Source of the DNA: an uncultured Sutterella sp.
GTDB taxonomy: Bacteria > Pseudomonadota > Gammaproteobacteria > Burkholderiales > Burkholderiaceae_F
Reading direction: 5' to 3'
Assembly: GCA_900553105.1 (NCBI GenBank)
Contig: USCE01000013.1
Span: 1 to 16,978, forward strand
Length of the DNA stretch: 16,978 nt
This document shows, piece after piece, positions 1 to 6,757 of the stretch. Both the position numbers and the translations under genes were made by a program. The first letter of the stretch is position 1. Each line of letters opens with the position of its first letter. The notes beneath the pieces are model-generated. The model was not told the origin of the DNA. It saw only the letters and a list, made by a program, of their open reading frames with translations, and did not search any database.

Positions 1-55
1 GAGCGACGGACTGTTAATCCGCAGGTCGTTGGTTCGAGCCCAACTCGGGGAGCCA
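1..55 (+). tRNA. tRNA-Asn (GUU), 5'-truncated by window edge
   Basis: These bases are identical to positions 113-167 of the complete tRNA-Asn that follows. The first 21 bases of the gene (acceptor 5' strand and most of the D arm) lie outside the window. The anticodon arm with GTT at 13-15, the T arm (GGTTCGAGCC) and an encoded CCA end at 53-55 are present. The gene is therefore intact as far as it can be seen, and the truncation is an edge effect of the sequence rather than a pseudogene. Confidence 0.95.
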
Positions 56-70
56 CCCAATTTTTTGAGG

Positions 71-88
71 AAGTTCTTGGAACTTTTT
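71..88 (+). other. Small hairpin in the inter-tRNA spacer
   Basis: AAGTTC (71-76) and GAACTT (80-85) form a perfect 6-bp stem around a TTG loop, followed by a short T run. G-U and A-U pairs can lengthen it at the base. It is a weak terminator-like or processing hairpin between the two tRNA-Asn copies. Given the weak stem, a role in tRNA processing or none at all is as likely as termination. Confidence 0.4.
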
Positions 89-91
89 CAT

Positions 92-167
92 TCCCCGATA
101 GCTCAGTCGGTAGAGCGACGGACTGTTAATCCGCAGGTCGTTGGTTCGAGCCCAACTCGGGGAGCCA
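92..167 (+). tRNA. tRNA-Asn (GUU)
   Basis: A complete 76-nt tRNA decoding AAC/AAU. The acceptor stem TCCCCGA pairs with TCGGGGA, followed by discriminator G and encoded CCA (165-167). The D arm is GCTCAGTCGGTAGAGC. The anticodon loop CTGTTAA carries GTT at 125-127, and the T arm contains GGTTCGAGCC. It is a tandem copy of the partial gene at 1-55, separated by a 36-nt spacer, so the two are probably cotranscribed and processed. The only visible transcription end is the terminator immediately downstream. Confidence 0.98.
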
Positions 168-171
168 ATTC

Positions 172-207
172 ACGGGAAAGTCAACAATGACTTTCCCGTT
201 TTCTTTT
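172..207 (+). terminator. Rho-independent terminator of the tRNA-Asn unit
   Basis: A perfect 12-bp stem, ACGGGAAAGTCA (172-183) with TGACTTTCCCGT (188-199), closes a 4-nt ACAA loop and runs into TTTTCTTTT (199-207). It begins 4 nt after the tRNA CCA end, which fits termination of the tRNA transcript before ade. Confidence 0.92.
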
Positions 208-218
208 CAGCCAATCTC

Positions 219-247
219 TTGCCCGAAAGTGCAAAAGCTTTTAGCAT
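219..247 (+). promoter_or_regulatory. Candidate promoter for adenine deaminase
   Basis: TTGCCC (219-224) and TAGCAT (242-247) are separated by 17 bp, which is sigma70-like spacing with imperfect hexamers. Transcription would begin near 254, giving a leader of about 25 nt. The site lies just after the tRNA terminator, where a promoter is needed. Confidence 0.4.
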
Positions 248-278
248 CTGTTCGTGGAACTTTTCTTGGACGGATGTC

Positions 279-1985
279 ATGTCACAAACAATCTGCTTTA
301 CGAACGCCACCATTGCTGATGTCATTACCGGTCGCTGGCTCAACGATACTGACGTTATTGTCAAAGGTGACACCATTGAAGCGTTGGTTCCTCAAGGCAC
401 GGTTAAAACCGACCGCATAATCGATCTCAACGGTCAGTTTTTATTGCCTGCTTTTATCGACGCCCATGTTCATATAGAGTCCTCCCAATTAACCCCATCT
501 CACTTCAGCGACTTGGTAATCGTCCACGGTACCGGTTGCGTCATTGCCGATCCTCACGAAATTGCCAACGTTTTAGGCACGAAGGGTCTTGATTTCATGA
601 TCGAAAATGCCCGAGGTGCCGCGCTTGACATTCGCTTCATGTTGCCATCGTGCGTACCAGCTACGCCTTTTGAAACGGCAGGCGCCCAACTTCTAGCAAA
701 AGATCTCCAAGACTACTTCGCCGTCGATTGTGTCCTGGGGCTTGGCGAGGTGATGAATGTGCCCGGGGTTTTACGGAAAGACCCTGACTTGATAGCCAAA
801 CTTGCGTTAGCTCGTGCACACGATAGACCAATTGACGGTCATGCTCCATTATTGTCTGGTCAAGCGCTAAAAGCCTATGCTACTGCGGGCGTCTCCAGCG
901 ATCACGAATGCTCCACAATCGAGGAAATGTTGGAAAGAATTGACTGTGGTATGACAGTGCTGTTGCGCCAAGGCTCAGCAGCCAAAAATCTGGCTCAATT
1001 ATTGCCCGCTGTTACCCAAGCCAATGCGGCATTTTGCAGCTTCTGTTGCGATGACACTCATCCTGATGACATCGTGCGCGAAGGTCATTTGGAAAAACAT
1101 TTACGAATGGCAGTTGCCGCAGGCCTTGATCCCATCACCGCCGTACAGATGGCCACCATCAATGCGGCTCGTCATTACGGACTCACTCACCTCGGAGCCA
1201 TTGAAGCCGGGCGCAAAGCAAATTTTGCGCTCGTTGATAACCTCAAGGATTTCAACGTCTGTGACGTTTTCTTAAATGGTGTTCATGTTGCGCACCGTGG
1301 TCGTTTGTTGCATCCGTCATCTCATCCGATGTTGCCGAAACACATCACGCATACGGTTAATCCGATCAACGTTGCGCTCAGTGACTTTCAAATGCCCTTA
1401 GCGTCGAACAAGCTTCGAATCATCGGCTTACTGCCCAATGAACTGCTCACCGAAACGCTCATCGAGGATGTTCTCTGCCTTAATGGCCTTTTTCAATGTA
1501 ACGAGAATCCGGGATTGCTAAAGATTGCGGTCATTGAACGACACCACGCCACCGGCAACATGGCGCTCGGTGTTGTCAAAGGTTATCTCAAAGAAGGTGC
1601 CTTGATGCAGGGCGCCGTTGCGACCACCGTTGCCCACGACAGCCACAATATTGTCGTGATCGGTGACAATGACAGTGACATGCTAAAAGCCGTTGAAACA
1701 CTCAAAACATTGCAAGGCGGACAATGTGCCGTTAATAAAGGGGAGGTTGTTGCAACGCTTGCACTGCCCGTGGCTGGCTTGATGAGCGACAAAGACGCCG
1801 AAAGCGTACGGCTTGAACAACACAATTTTGAAAAGGCCGTACATGAGCATTTTGACATTGCCGACGGGGTAAACGCAGCGATGACCCTGGCATTTTTAGC
1901 TTTACCCGTCATTCCACACTTAAAAATCACCGATCAAGGGCTTTTTGACGTTGACAAATTTGCCTTTACAGCGCTTGAAGCGTAA
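279..1985 (+). CDS. ade: Adenine deaminase
   Basis: A cytoplasmic metal-dependent amidohydrolase that deaminates adenine to hypoxanthine plus ammonia, feeding purine salvage. The 568-residue product has the family architecture. An N-terminal beta segment leads to the metal-binding DAHVHIES (residues 61-68), then ADPHEIANVLG (90-100), GLGE (154-157), DGHAPLLSG (186-194), SSDHECS (206-212) and CCDDTHPDD (256-264). The C-terminal Ade domain has ERHHATGN and AHDSHNIVVIGDNDSD. The reading frame stays open upstream into the tRNA gene, but ATG 279 is preferred: it has a purine-rich GGACGG upstream and begins exactly where family similarity begins. Length is normal for the family. It is monocistronic and ends at a terminator shared with the convergent pepD. 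Identification rests on remembered family motifs. Confidence 0.93.
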   Translation: MSQTICFTNATIADVITGRWLNDTDVIVKGDTIEALVPQGTVKTDRIIDLNGQFLLPAFIDAHVHIESSQLTPSHFSDLVIVHGTGCVIADPHEIANVLGTKGLDFMIENARGAALDIRFMLPSCVPATPFETAGAQLLAKDLQDYFAVDCVLGLGEVMNVPGVLRKDPDLIAKLALARAHDRPIDGHAPLLSGQALKAYATAGVSSDHECSTIEEMLERIDCGMTVLLRQGSAAKNLAQLLPAVTQANAAFCSFCCDDTHPDDIVREGHLEKHLRMAVAAGLDPITAVQMATINAARHYGLTHLGAIEAGRKANFALVDNLKDFNVCDVFLNGVHVAHRGRLLHPSSHPMLPKHITHTVNPINVALSDFQMPLASNKLRIIGLLPNELLTETLIEDVLCLNGLFQCNENPGLLKIAVIERHHATGNMALGVVKGYLKEGALMQGAVATTVAHDSHNIVVIGDNDSDMLKAVETLKTLQGGQCAVNKGEVVATLALPVAGLMSDKDAESVRLEQHNFEKAVHEHFDIADGVNAAMTLAFLALPVIPHLKITDQGLFDVDKFAFTALEA

Positions 1986-2023
1986 ACAAAACGGGGAGAG
2001 AAACCGTAGTCCCTCTCCCCGAT
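1984..2023. terminator. Bidirectional terminator between ade and pepD
   Basis: CGGGGAGAG (1992-2000) and CTCTCCCCG (2013-2021) form a perfect 9-bp GC-rich stem around a 12-nt loop. On the minus strand the stem is followed by TTTTGTTT, a good U tract for pepD. On the plus strand the tail is weaker (ATCCTTT). It lies between two convergent genes. Confidence 0.8.
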
Positions 2024-2039
2024 CCTTTGTCGATGTTAA

Positions 2040-3524
2040 TTAAAGTTCATTGACGTGTTGTAAGCAATACAGCACAACATCGATTGTCGGAGCTAACGTG
2101 TCAATATAGAGTGTCTCATCGGTCGTGTGAGCCCCCTTTAACGTCGGCCCCAAACAAATCATTTGCATGCCGGGGCGCTTCGAGGAGAACCAAGAGGGTT
2201 CAAGACCAGCGTGAATAGCCACCAAACGAGCCTTGACTCCAATCGACTCATACCCCTTAGCTGAGAGCATCAACAAGGGCGAATCCGGATCACCGTCCCA
2301 ACCCGGGTACTTGCTCATGACGCTTAACGTATAACCGTATTTAGCCGATTCGGCCGTGAAATCTGCTTCGAGTTGGTCGACGTCAGCGGTCACACAAGAG
2401 CGGCTACTCGTGCCAACTTCAATCTCACCGTCTTTCATTTGAAGCACACCAATATTTGACGACGTTTGCACCAAACCGTCAATCTTGGGACTCATCGCCA
2501 AAACACCTTGAGGTAAGTAATTGACAAGGGCGATCAGATGTGCACTTTCTTGAGTTGAGGCGGCTTTGACACCATCGACATCAACACTTTCAACAGAAAC
2601 CGTCATCTTTTCTTGCGGGAACTGAGCTAAAAGCTCTGCCTTTTGAGCCTCTACCGCAGCCTTAAACGCTTCGTCCTTGTCGGCGACTACTGCTACCGTA
2701 ACGCTACCCGTATAGGTAATGGCGTTAAAGGCGGCACCCGACTTCACTTGGACAAAACGCAAACCTCCGCAGGTCTCTTGAGCCTTTTGCATCATGCGCA
2801 TTAATGCGACCGAAGCACTTAAACGATTGCGGTGGATATCCATGCCGGAGTGGCCGCCCATCAAACCGTCAACCGTCACGCACCAAACATGCTCGGTGTC
2901 GGTCACAGGCGCCATTTCCACTGCCTTTTTCATCGAAGCACGAAGGTTTCCGGCGCAGGAATAACAAACCTCATTTTCTTCTTCAAGGTCAATATTAATC
3001 AGGTAATCACTGTCAAGAGCAGCAGGATCCAAGGCCGCAGCACCGTGCAACCCCACGTCTTCGTCTGCCGTGAACAGCACACGAATGGGACCGTGCTCAA
3101 CGTCACCGGCAACAATGGCTAATGCGCTTGCCACACCGATTCCGTTATCGGCCCCTAAAGAAGTACCGTCAGCGGTCATGCGATTACCGTTAATAATGGC
3201 GGTAATACCCGTTGTCTCAAAATCGATTTCCCTATCGGACGTAGCCACACAAACCATGTCCATGTGTGCTTGAAGAATCACTTTGGGATAATGCTCAAAG
3301 CCGGCTGTTGCCGGAACATCCATCCAGAAATTACCGTAATCGTCGCGATAGTGTTTAAAGCCATGTTCTTCGGCCCAAGCTTGAAAATACGCTAAAGCTT
3401 TTTCAGTATGAAAACCCGGACGGGGCACTTTGCTGAACTTAAGAAATTCTTTGATTGTCAGATCCGTTAAACGATTGGCGGTGGCACTTGCCGTTTCGCG
3501 CCACACTGTCGGTTGAGTTTGCAT
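2040..3524 (-). CDS. pepD: Beta-Ala-His (aminoacyl-histidine) dipeptidase, M20C family
   Basis: A cytoplasmic dizinc exopeptidase that hydrolyses a broad range of dipeptides, including Xaa-His. The 494-residue product has LQAHMDM with metal ligand H87 and D89, SLGADNGIG with the bridging D126, and FTADEDVG with the catalytic base E155. It also has INIDLEEEN (D179), GGHSGMDIH in the lid/dimerisation domain, and a C-terminal GAHTTDE. In the usual E-E pair the second residue appears as D156, a conservative change of a metal ligand. The frame opens 12 nt earlier at 3536, but GGAG of that stretch forms an ideal Shine-Dalgarno six bases before ATG 3524, so 3524 is chosen. It lies 56 bp downstream of the lysR stop with no terminator visible between them, so read-through from lysR is possible. 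Confidence 0.93.
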   Translation of the reverse strand: MQTQPTVWRETASATANRLTDLTIKEFLKFSKVPRPGFHTEKALAYFQAWAEEHGFKHYRDDYGNFWMDVPATAGFEHYPKVILQAHMDMVCVATSDREIDFETTGITAIINGNRMTADGTSLGADNGIGVASALAIVAGDVEHGPIRVLFTADEDVGLHGAAALDPAALDSDYLINIDLEEENEVCYSCAGNLRASMKKAVEMAPVTDTEHVWCVTVDGLMGGHSGMDIHRNRLSASVALMRMMQKAQETCGGLRFVQVKSGAAFNAITYTGSVTVAVVADKDEAFKAAVEAQKAELLAQFPQEKMTVSVESVDVDGVKAASTQESAHLIALVNYLPQGVLAMSPKIDGLVQTSSNIGVLQMKDGEIEVGTSSRSCVTADVDQLEADFTAESAKYGYTLSVMSKYPGWDGDPDSPLLMLSAKGYESIGVKARLVAIHAGLEPSWFSSKRPGMQMICLGPTLKGAHTTDETLYIDTLAPTIDVVLYCLQHVNEL

Positions 3525-3545
3525 GGTGATCTCCATTAAAACAGA

Positions 3546-3575
3546 TTTTTAGCGACATCGATCATTCTACTGCAA
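3546..3575 (-). promoter_or_regulatory. Candidate pepD promoter
   Basis: Read on the minus strand, TTGCAG (3575-3570) and TAAAAA (3551-3546) are separated by 18 bp. The match is moderate. It sits in the 56-bp gap between lysR and pepD and would give a very short leader before the Shine-Dalgarno at 3531-3534. Confidence 0.3.
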
Positions 3576-3580
3576 GCCAC

Positions 3581-4480
3581 CTAGAAATCCATGTTATCTT
3601 CTGCAAACCGCTTCTTTACGAAATTAATAAATTCTCTAGCTGCTAGTGTCAAAGTTCTGGAGCTTGAAACCGCTGTTAAATTGACATCTCTACCTCGCCA
3701 TTCAGGTAGAATCCGAATTAAACGGCCAGCACGAACCAGCGGCTCTGCTTCATGATTGGGTAACATGGCGATCCCAAGCCCCAAAACAGTTGCTTTTTTT
3801 ACAAGAATCGTATTATTACAGCGAAGCCGAAACCGATGCGGTGTTAATACGACACGAACGCCATTAGGTCCGAATAACTCCCAACCAGGAGTGGGTCCAG
3901 AATGACCGACAAACTCGCAATTTTGAATAGTGCTCGGGCTTGAAACTTCGTTTTTTGAAAAAATATAATGACTGGCAACATACAACCCACTAGAAATTTT
4001 TCCCAACTGTCTAACAATCATGTTTTCGGAGCTGGGCATACCAATGTAAAACGCCACATCAATACGACTCTCGACTAAATTAATTGCTGTATCGCTCGTC
4101 AATAAATCAATCTGTACACCTGGGTGAGAAACCAAAAATTCATTGATGGTATCGAGAAGAAATGCTGAACTAAAAGCGCTAGGAGCACAAACTCGAATAT
4201 TCCCACGGAGCTCTTTTAGCGCCGAATCCTTCAAAGATATTACTGCGTTATCAAGATCCTGCACGACATCTCTAGTATCTGAAAAAAACTTTTCTCCAGC
4301 CTCTGTCAGCGTTACCTTACGAGTGGTCCTATGAAACAGTCTGACTCCCAGTTCTTTTTCTAACTTTTTGATCGCACGAGTGACTACCGCTACAGACACA
4401 TCTAAAGCGTCTGCAGCCCGTGTAAAACTCAACATTTCTGCAACCAATATGAAAACACGAAGTTCAAAAACTGCTTGCAT
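3581..4480 (-). CDS. LysR-family transcriptional regulator
   Basis: A 299-residue DNA-binding regulator of standard LysR length. Residues 1-60 form the winged helix-turn-helix: FTRAADALDVSVAVVTRAIKK, then ELGVRLFHRTTRKVTLTEAG with the family-typical LF-R-TR signature. Residues ~90-290 form the two-lobed effector-binding domain. ATG 4480 is preceded by a strong AAGGAGG. It is divergent from the metallo-hydrolase gene at 4599, with a 118-bp AT-rich intergenic region containing palindromic operator candidates. By the usual LysR pattern it probably regulates that gene and itself. The effector cannot be told from sequence. Base composition is AT-rich (22 G+C in the 60 bases at 4081-4140), unlike the trxB region (38 of 60 at 14101-14160), which may reflect horizontal acquisition. 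Confidence 0.92.
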   Translation of the reverse strand: MQAVFELRVFILVAEMLSFTRAADALDVSVAVVTRAIKKLEKELGVRLFHRTTRKVTLTEAGEKFFSDTRDVVQDLDNAVISLKDSALKELRGNIRVCAPSAFSSAFLLDTINEFLVSHPGVQIDLLTSDTAINLVESRIDVAFYIGMPSSENMIVRQLGKISSGLYVASHYIFSKNEVSSPSTIQNCEFVGHSGPTPGWELFGPNGVRVVLTPHRFRLRCNNTILVKKATVLGLGIAMLPNHEAEPLVRAGRLIRILPEWRGRDVNLTAVSSSRTLTLAAREFINFVKKRFAEDNMDF

Positions 4481-4488
4481 TCAACCTC

Positions 4489-4518
4489 CTTAATTATTAC
4501 GAATTAAGCAATAATATA
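4489..4518. promoter_or_regulatory. Candidate LysR operator 1, overlapping lysR start region
   Basis: TTAATTATT (4490-4498) is followed, after 11 bp, by AATAATATA (4510-4518). ATTATT-N11-AATAAT is a perfect interrupted palindrome containing a T-N11-A core as in LysR-type boxes. A second inverted repeat, CTTAATT-N6-AATTAAG, occupies 4489-4508. The site abuts the lysR Shine-Dalgarno and overlaps a minus-strand TATATT (4518-4513), positions suited to autoregulation. Confidence 0.5.
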
Positions 4519-4533
4519 TTGAATAAAACACCA

Positions 4534-4562
4534 TTAATTATTTCAATAATTAAACCTATACT
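4534..4562 (+). promoter_or_regulatory. Candidate LysR operator 2 and promoter of the metallo-hydrolase
   Basis: TTAATTATT (4534-4542) and AATAATTAA (4545-4553) form a perfect 9-bp-arm palindrome with a 2-bp centre. TATACT (4557-4562) is a good -10 element, and 17 bp upstream of it is TTAATT (4534-4539), inside the palindrome. A bound activator or repressor would therefore sit over the -35 region. The same TTAATTATT arm occurs in operator 1, 44 bp away, or about four helical turns. Confidence 0.5.
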
Positions 4563-4598
4563 CATGATACCAGTCCGATCAAACAGGAGTACATTGCT

Positions 4599-5549
4599 AT
4601 GATTTCCAGACGCTTATTTAATACCGGAATCTTTAGTGCCAGCGCATTTTTTTCTAGTGCCCACGCTAAAACACTGACCCAAACCGCTACTTCACTTGAC
4701 TCTGATGCTGTCGGCAGAGGCTTTTCCCTATTAGCACAAACCGGATCCATGCCAGCAGAACTTCATCAGTGGCTCTCAGATCCAGTCATTCAAAAGATTG
4801 CCCCATATCAAGTCTTTGACAATGTTTGGTATGTTGGTCTTCGTTGGGTTGCTTCTTACTTGATCAAAACGGAGGAAGGCTATATTTTGATTGATACTTT
4901 GCACGAACCCTTTGTCGGACACTTAATCGATAACTTATCTTCGTTGCATATCGAACTTGAAAATATCAAATATGTTCTCATGACTCATGGCCACTTTGAT
5001 CATGTAGGTGGAGCTGCAACGTTAAAACCGTTGCTAAGAAACGCTCATTTTGTGATGAGCGCCAAAGGCTGGCAAGAAGCTCAACCGGGTAGTAAAAACC
5101 ACGCTACCGCTCGCCGCATGATTCCCAAGGATATGACTGCAAAAGATGGAGATATTATTTCTCTTGGCAAGACACGCATAAAAGCCATCGAAACGCCCGG
5201 GCACACCTGGGGGACGCTATCTTATCAATACCCTGTTTTTTGCGATGGGAACCGCTATGAAGCAGTAACCATTGGAGGACTGGGTCTTAACGCCATTGAA
5301 AGCGATGCTCAACTCAAAGCTTATATTGCTTCATTAGAAAAATTGGCTGCCATACAACCCCAAATTAGCGTTGACATGACTGCGCATCCTTTCAGCAACC
5401 ATCTAACCGAAAAGATCGAATTGATTAAGTCCCGCAAAAAGGGAGAATCTCACCCACTTGTCAATCGTAATGGGTTTATTCAACAGCTGGATGCTCTTAA
5501 AAAGAATGCTCAATTGATGTTACAGAAACGTCAAAAGAAAAATTCGTAG
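4599..5549 (+). CDS. Tat-signal metallo-beta-lactamase-fold hydrolase, subclass B3-like
   Basis: A 316-residue MBL-fold enzyme with a predicted twin-arginine signal: SRRLF at residues 3-7, a short hydrophobic stretch, and AHA/K cleavage near residue 23. It is therefore probably folded in the cytoplasm and exported to the periplasm. The zinc-site motif is H-G-H-F-D-H (H130, H132, D134, H135). H202 in ETPGHTWG and H263 in TAHPF complete a set like the B3 beta-lactamase ligands. The YVG...SYLIKTEEGYILID segment before it also fits that group. Shine-Dalgarno CAGGAG lies 8 nt before ATG 4599. Beta-lactam hydrolysis is possible but unproven, since B3-like folds also include lactonases and other esterases. 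It is divergent from a LysR gene, an ampR-ampC-like arrangement. Confidence 0.88.
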   Translation: MISRRLFNTGIFSASAFFSSAHAKTLTQTATSLDSDAVGRGFSLLAQTGSMPAELHQWLSDPVIQKIAPYQVFDNVWYVGLRWVASYLIKTEEGYILIDTLHEPFVGHLIDNLSSLHIELENIKYVLMTHGHFDHVGGAATLKPLLRNAHFVMSAKGWQEAQPGSKNHATARRMIPKDMTAKDGDIISLGKTRIKAIETPGHTWGTLSYQYPVFCDGNRYEAVTIGGLGLNAIESDAQLKAYIASLEKLAAIQPQISVDMTAHPFSNHLTEKIELIKSRKKGESHPLVNRNGFIQQLDALKKNAQLMLQKRQKKNS

Positions 5550-5561
5550 ATTTTTAGTCGT

Positions 5562-5599
5562 AAACGGTCGCCTCCAACTTCGATTAGGCGACCGTTTTT
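5562..5599. terminator. Bidirectional terminator between metallo-hydrolase and aminotransferase
   Basis: AAACGGTCGCCT (5562-5573) and AGGCGACCGTTT (5586-5597) form a perfect 12-bp stem around a 12-nt loop, ending in TTTTT (5595-5599) on the plus strand. It lies 12 nt after the metallo-hydrolase stop and serves the convergent aminotransferase from the other side. Confidence 0.9.
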
Positions 5600-5617
5600 G
5601 ATAAAGTAATGCTTTAG

Positions 5618-6739
5618 TTACGGTACATTTTTTAAAAATTCCGAGGTCAAATCAAGACCTTTCTTTAACACTTCGATATTGTTGGCGTAGCCAATTCGCA
5701 CAAAACCTTCCGTGTGCAACGCTGAGCCCGGCGTAAACATCACTCCGGTTTGTTTCACCAGACGTTCGCAAAATTCGTACGAGGACAGTTGCGTTTGAAC
5801 TTTCACAAAAGCCGTTGTGCCTGCTTTGGGCTTTACATAACTGACACGAGACTCATGGCTGACCCAATCATCTAAAACTTTTAAGTTTTCTCGAACAATG
5901 GCACGATTTCTTTGCAGAATCTTATCTTTGACCGAGAGCGCAATTTCCGCAAAATATTCATCGAGCATGCCCACGCTGATCGTATCGTAGTCGCGTTGTT
6001 CAAGAATCTTAGCTAGGAGATCGGGGCTGGCCACAATCCAGCCCAAGCGCAAACCGGCAAGGCTAAAAACCTTACTCATACTGCTCGTACTGATTCCTTT
6101 TTCATAAAGATCTGCTACGGATTCGCTGTAGATATCTTCTTGTGTCAGACCACGATAGACTTCATCGCAGAGTACCCACGCACCGACCTCTTTGGCCATA
6201 TCGCAGACCTCCTGAAGCATTTCTGTCGGCATTAATGCACCAGTGGGATTATTCGGGTTATTAATGCAGATAAGCTTCGTATTGCTACGAATCATGTTTT
6301 TTAACAATGCCATATCCGGCAAAAAATTATCTTCAGGCAGCAAGCGCAGCGTCTCAATATCCGCCCCGAAGCTTTGCGGAATGGAGTAGTGTTGTTGATA
6401 GGTCGGAATAACGGAAATGACGTGATCGCCTGGCTCAACCAAACTGCGATGCACCAACATGTTGGCTCCGATACATCCGTGCGTGGTTAAAACATTCTTT
6501 GCCGTTTGTTGGCGATAGAGCCCTGCAATAAGATTGCGAAGCTTTTCACTACCTTCGATCCAACCGTAAGTCAGCTTTTTAGCCGCCAAATCCTGAGCCA
6601 TTTGTTCTTTAGAGATTTCTGCCATGGCCAAAAGTTCAGCAACGGTCAACGATTCCACGCAGGTCTCAGCTACGTTATAAGCACACTTCGTCTCCCAAGC
6701 ATTCATCCACTGTTCAACACCAAATGTTTCGATTTTCAT
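5618..6739 (-). CDS. PLP-dependent class I/II aminotransferase
   Basis: A 373-residue fold-type I aminotransferase. Visible landmarks are the Tyr of YGWIEGS (58-64), NNPNNPTGA (160-168), CDEVYRGL with PLP-contacting D192 and Y195, SSMSKVFSLAGLRLGW with Schiff-base lysine K223, and the C-terminal carboxylate-binding arginine R348 in FVRIGYA. The N-terminal segment WMNAWE...YNVAETCVESLTVAELL is a signature of a subgroup that I associate with capreomycidine-synthase (VioD)-like and uncharacterised aminotransferases. The substrate cannot be assigned. ATG 6739 has AGGAA 7 nt upstream. It starts 18 bp after the argH stop on the same strand, so it is probably cotranscribed with argH and may act on an arginine-related amino acid (inference). 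Confidence 0.88.
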   Translation of the reverse strand: MKIETFGVEQWMNAWETKCAYNVAETCVESLTVAELLAMAEISKEQMAQDLAAKKLTYGWIEGSEKLRNLIAGLYRQQTAKNVLTTHGCIGANMLVHRSLVEPGDHVISVIPTYQQHYSIPQSFGADIETLRLLPEDNFLPDMALLKNMIRSNTKLICINNPNNPTGALMPTEMLQEVCDMAKEVGAWVLCDEVYRGLTQEDIYSESVADLYEKGISTSSMSKVFSLAGLRLGWIVASPDLLAKILEQRDYDTISVGMLDEYFAEIALSVKDKILQRNRAIVRENLKVLDDWVSHESRVSYVKPKAGTTAFVKVQTQLSSYEFCERLVKQTGVMFTPGSALHTEGFVRIGYANNIEVLKKGLDLTSEFLKNVP

Positions 6740-6757
6740 AACTTTGTTCCTATACGT

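Noticed and set aside
141..278. A 46-codon N-terminal extension of adenine deaminase starting inside tRNA-Asn
   Set aside because: It overlaps the tRNA and its terminator, starts at a TTG, and family similarity begins at ATG 279, which has its own ribosome-binding site.
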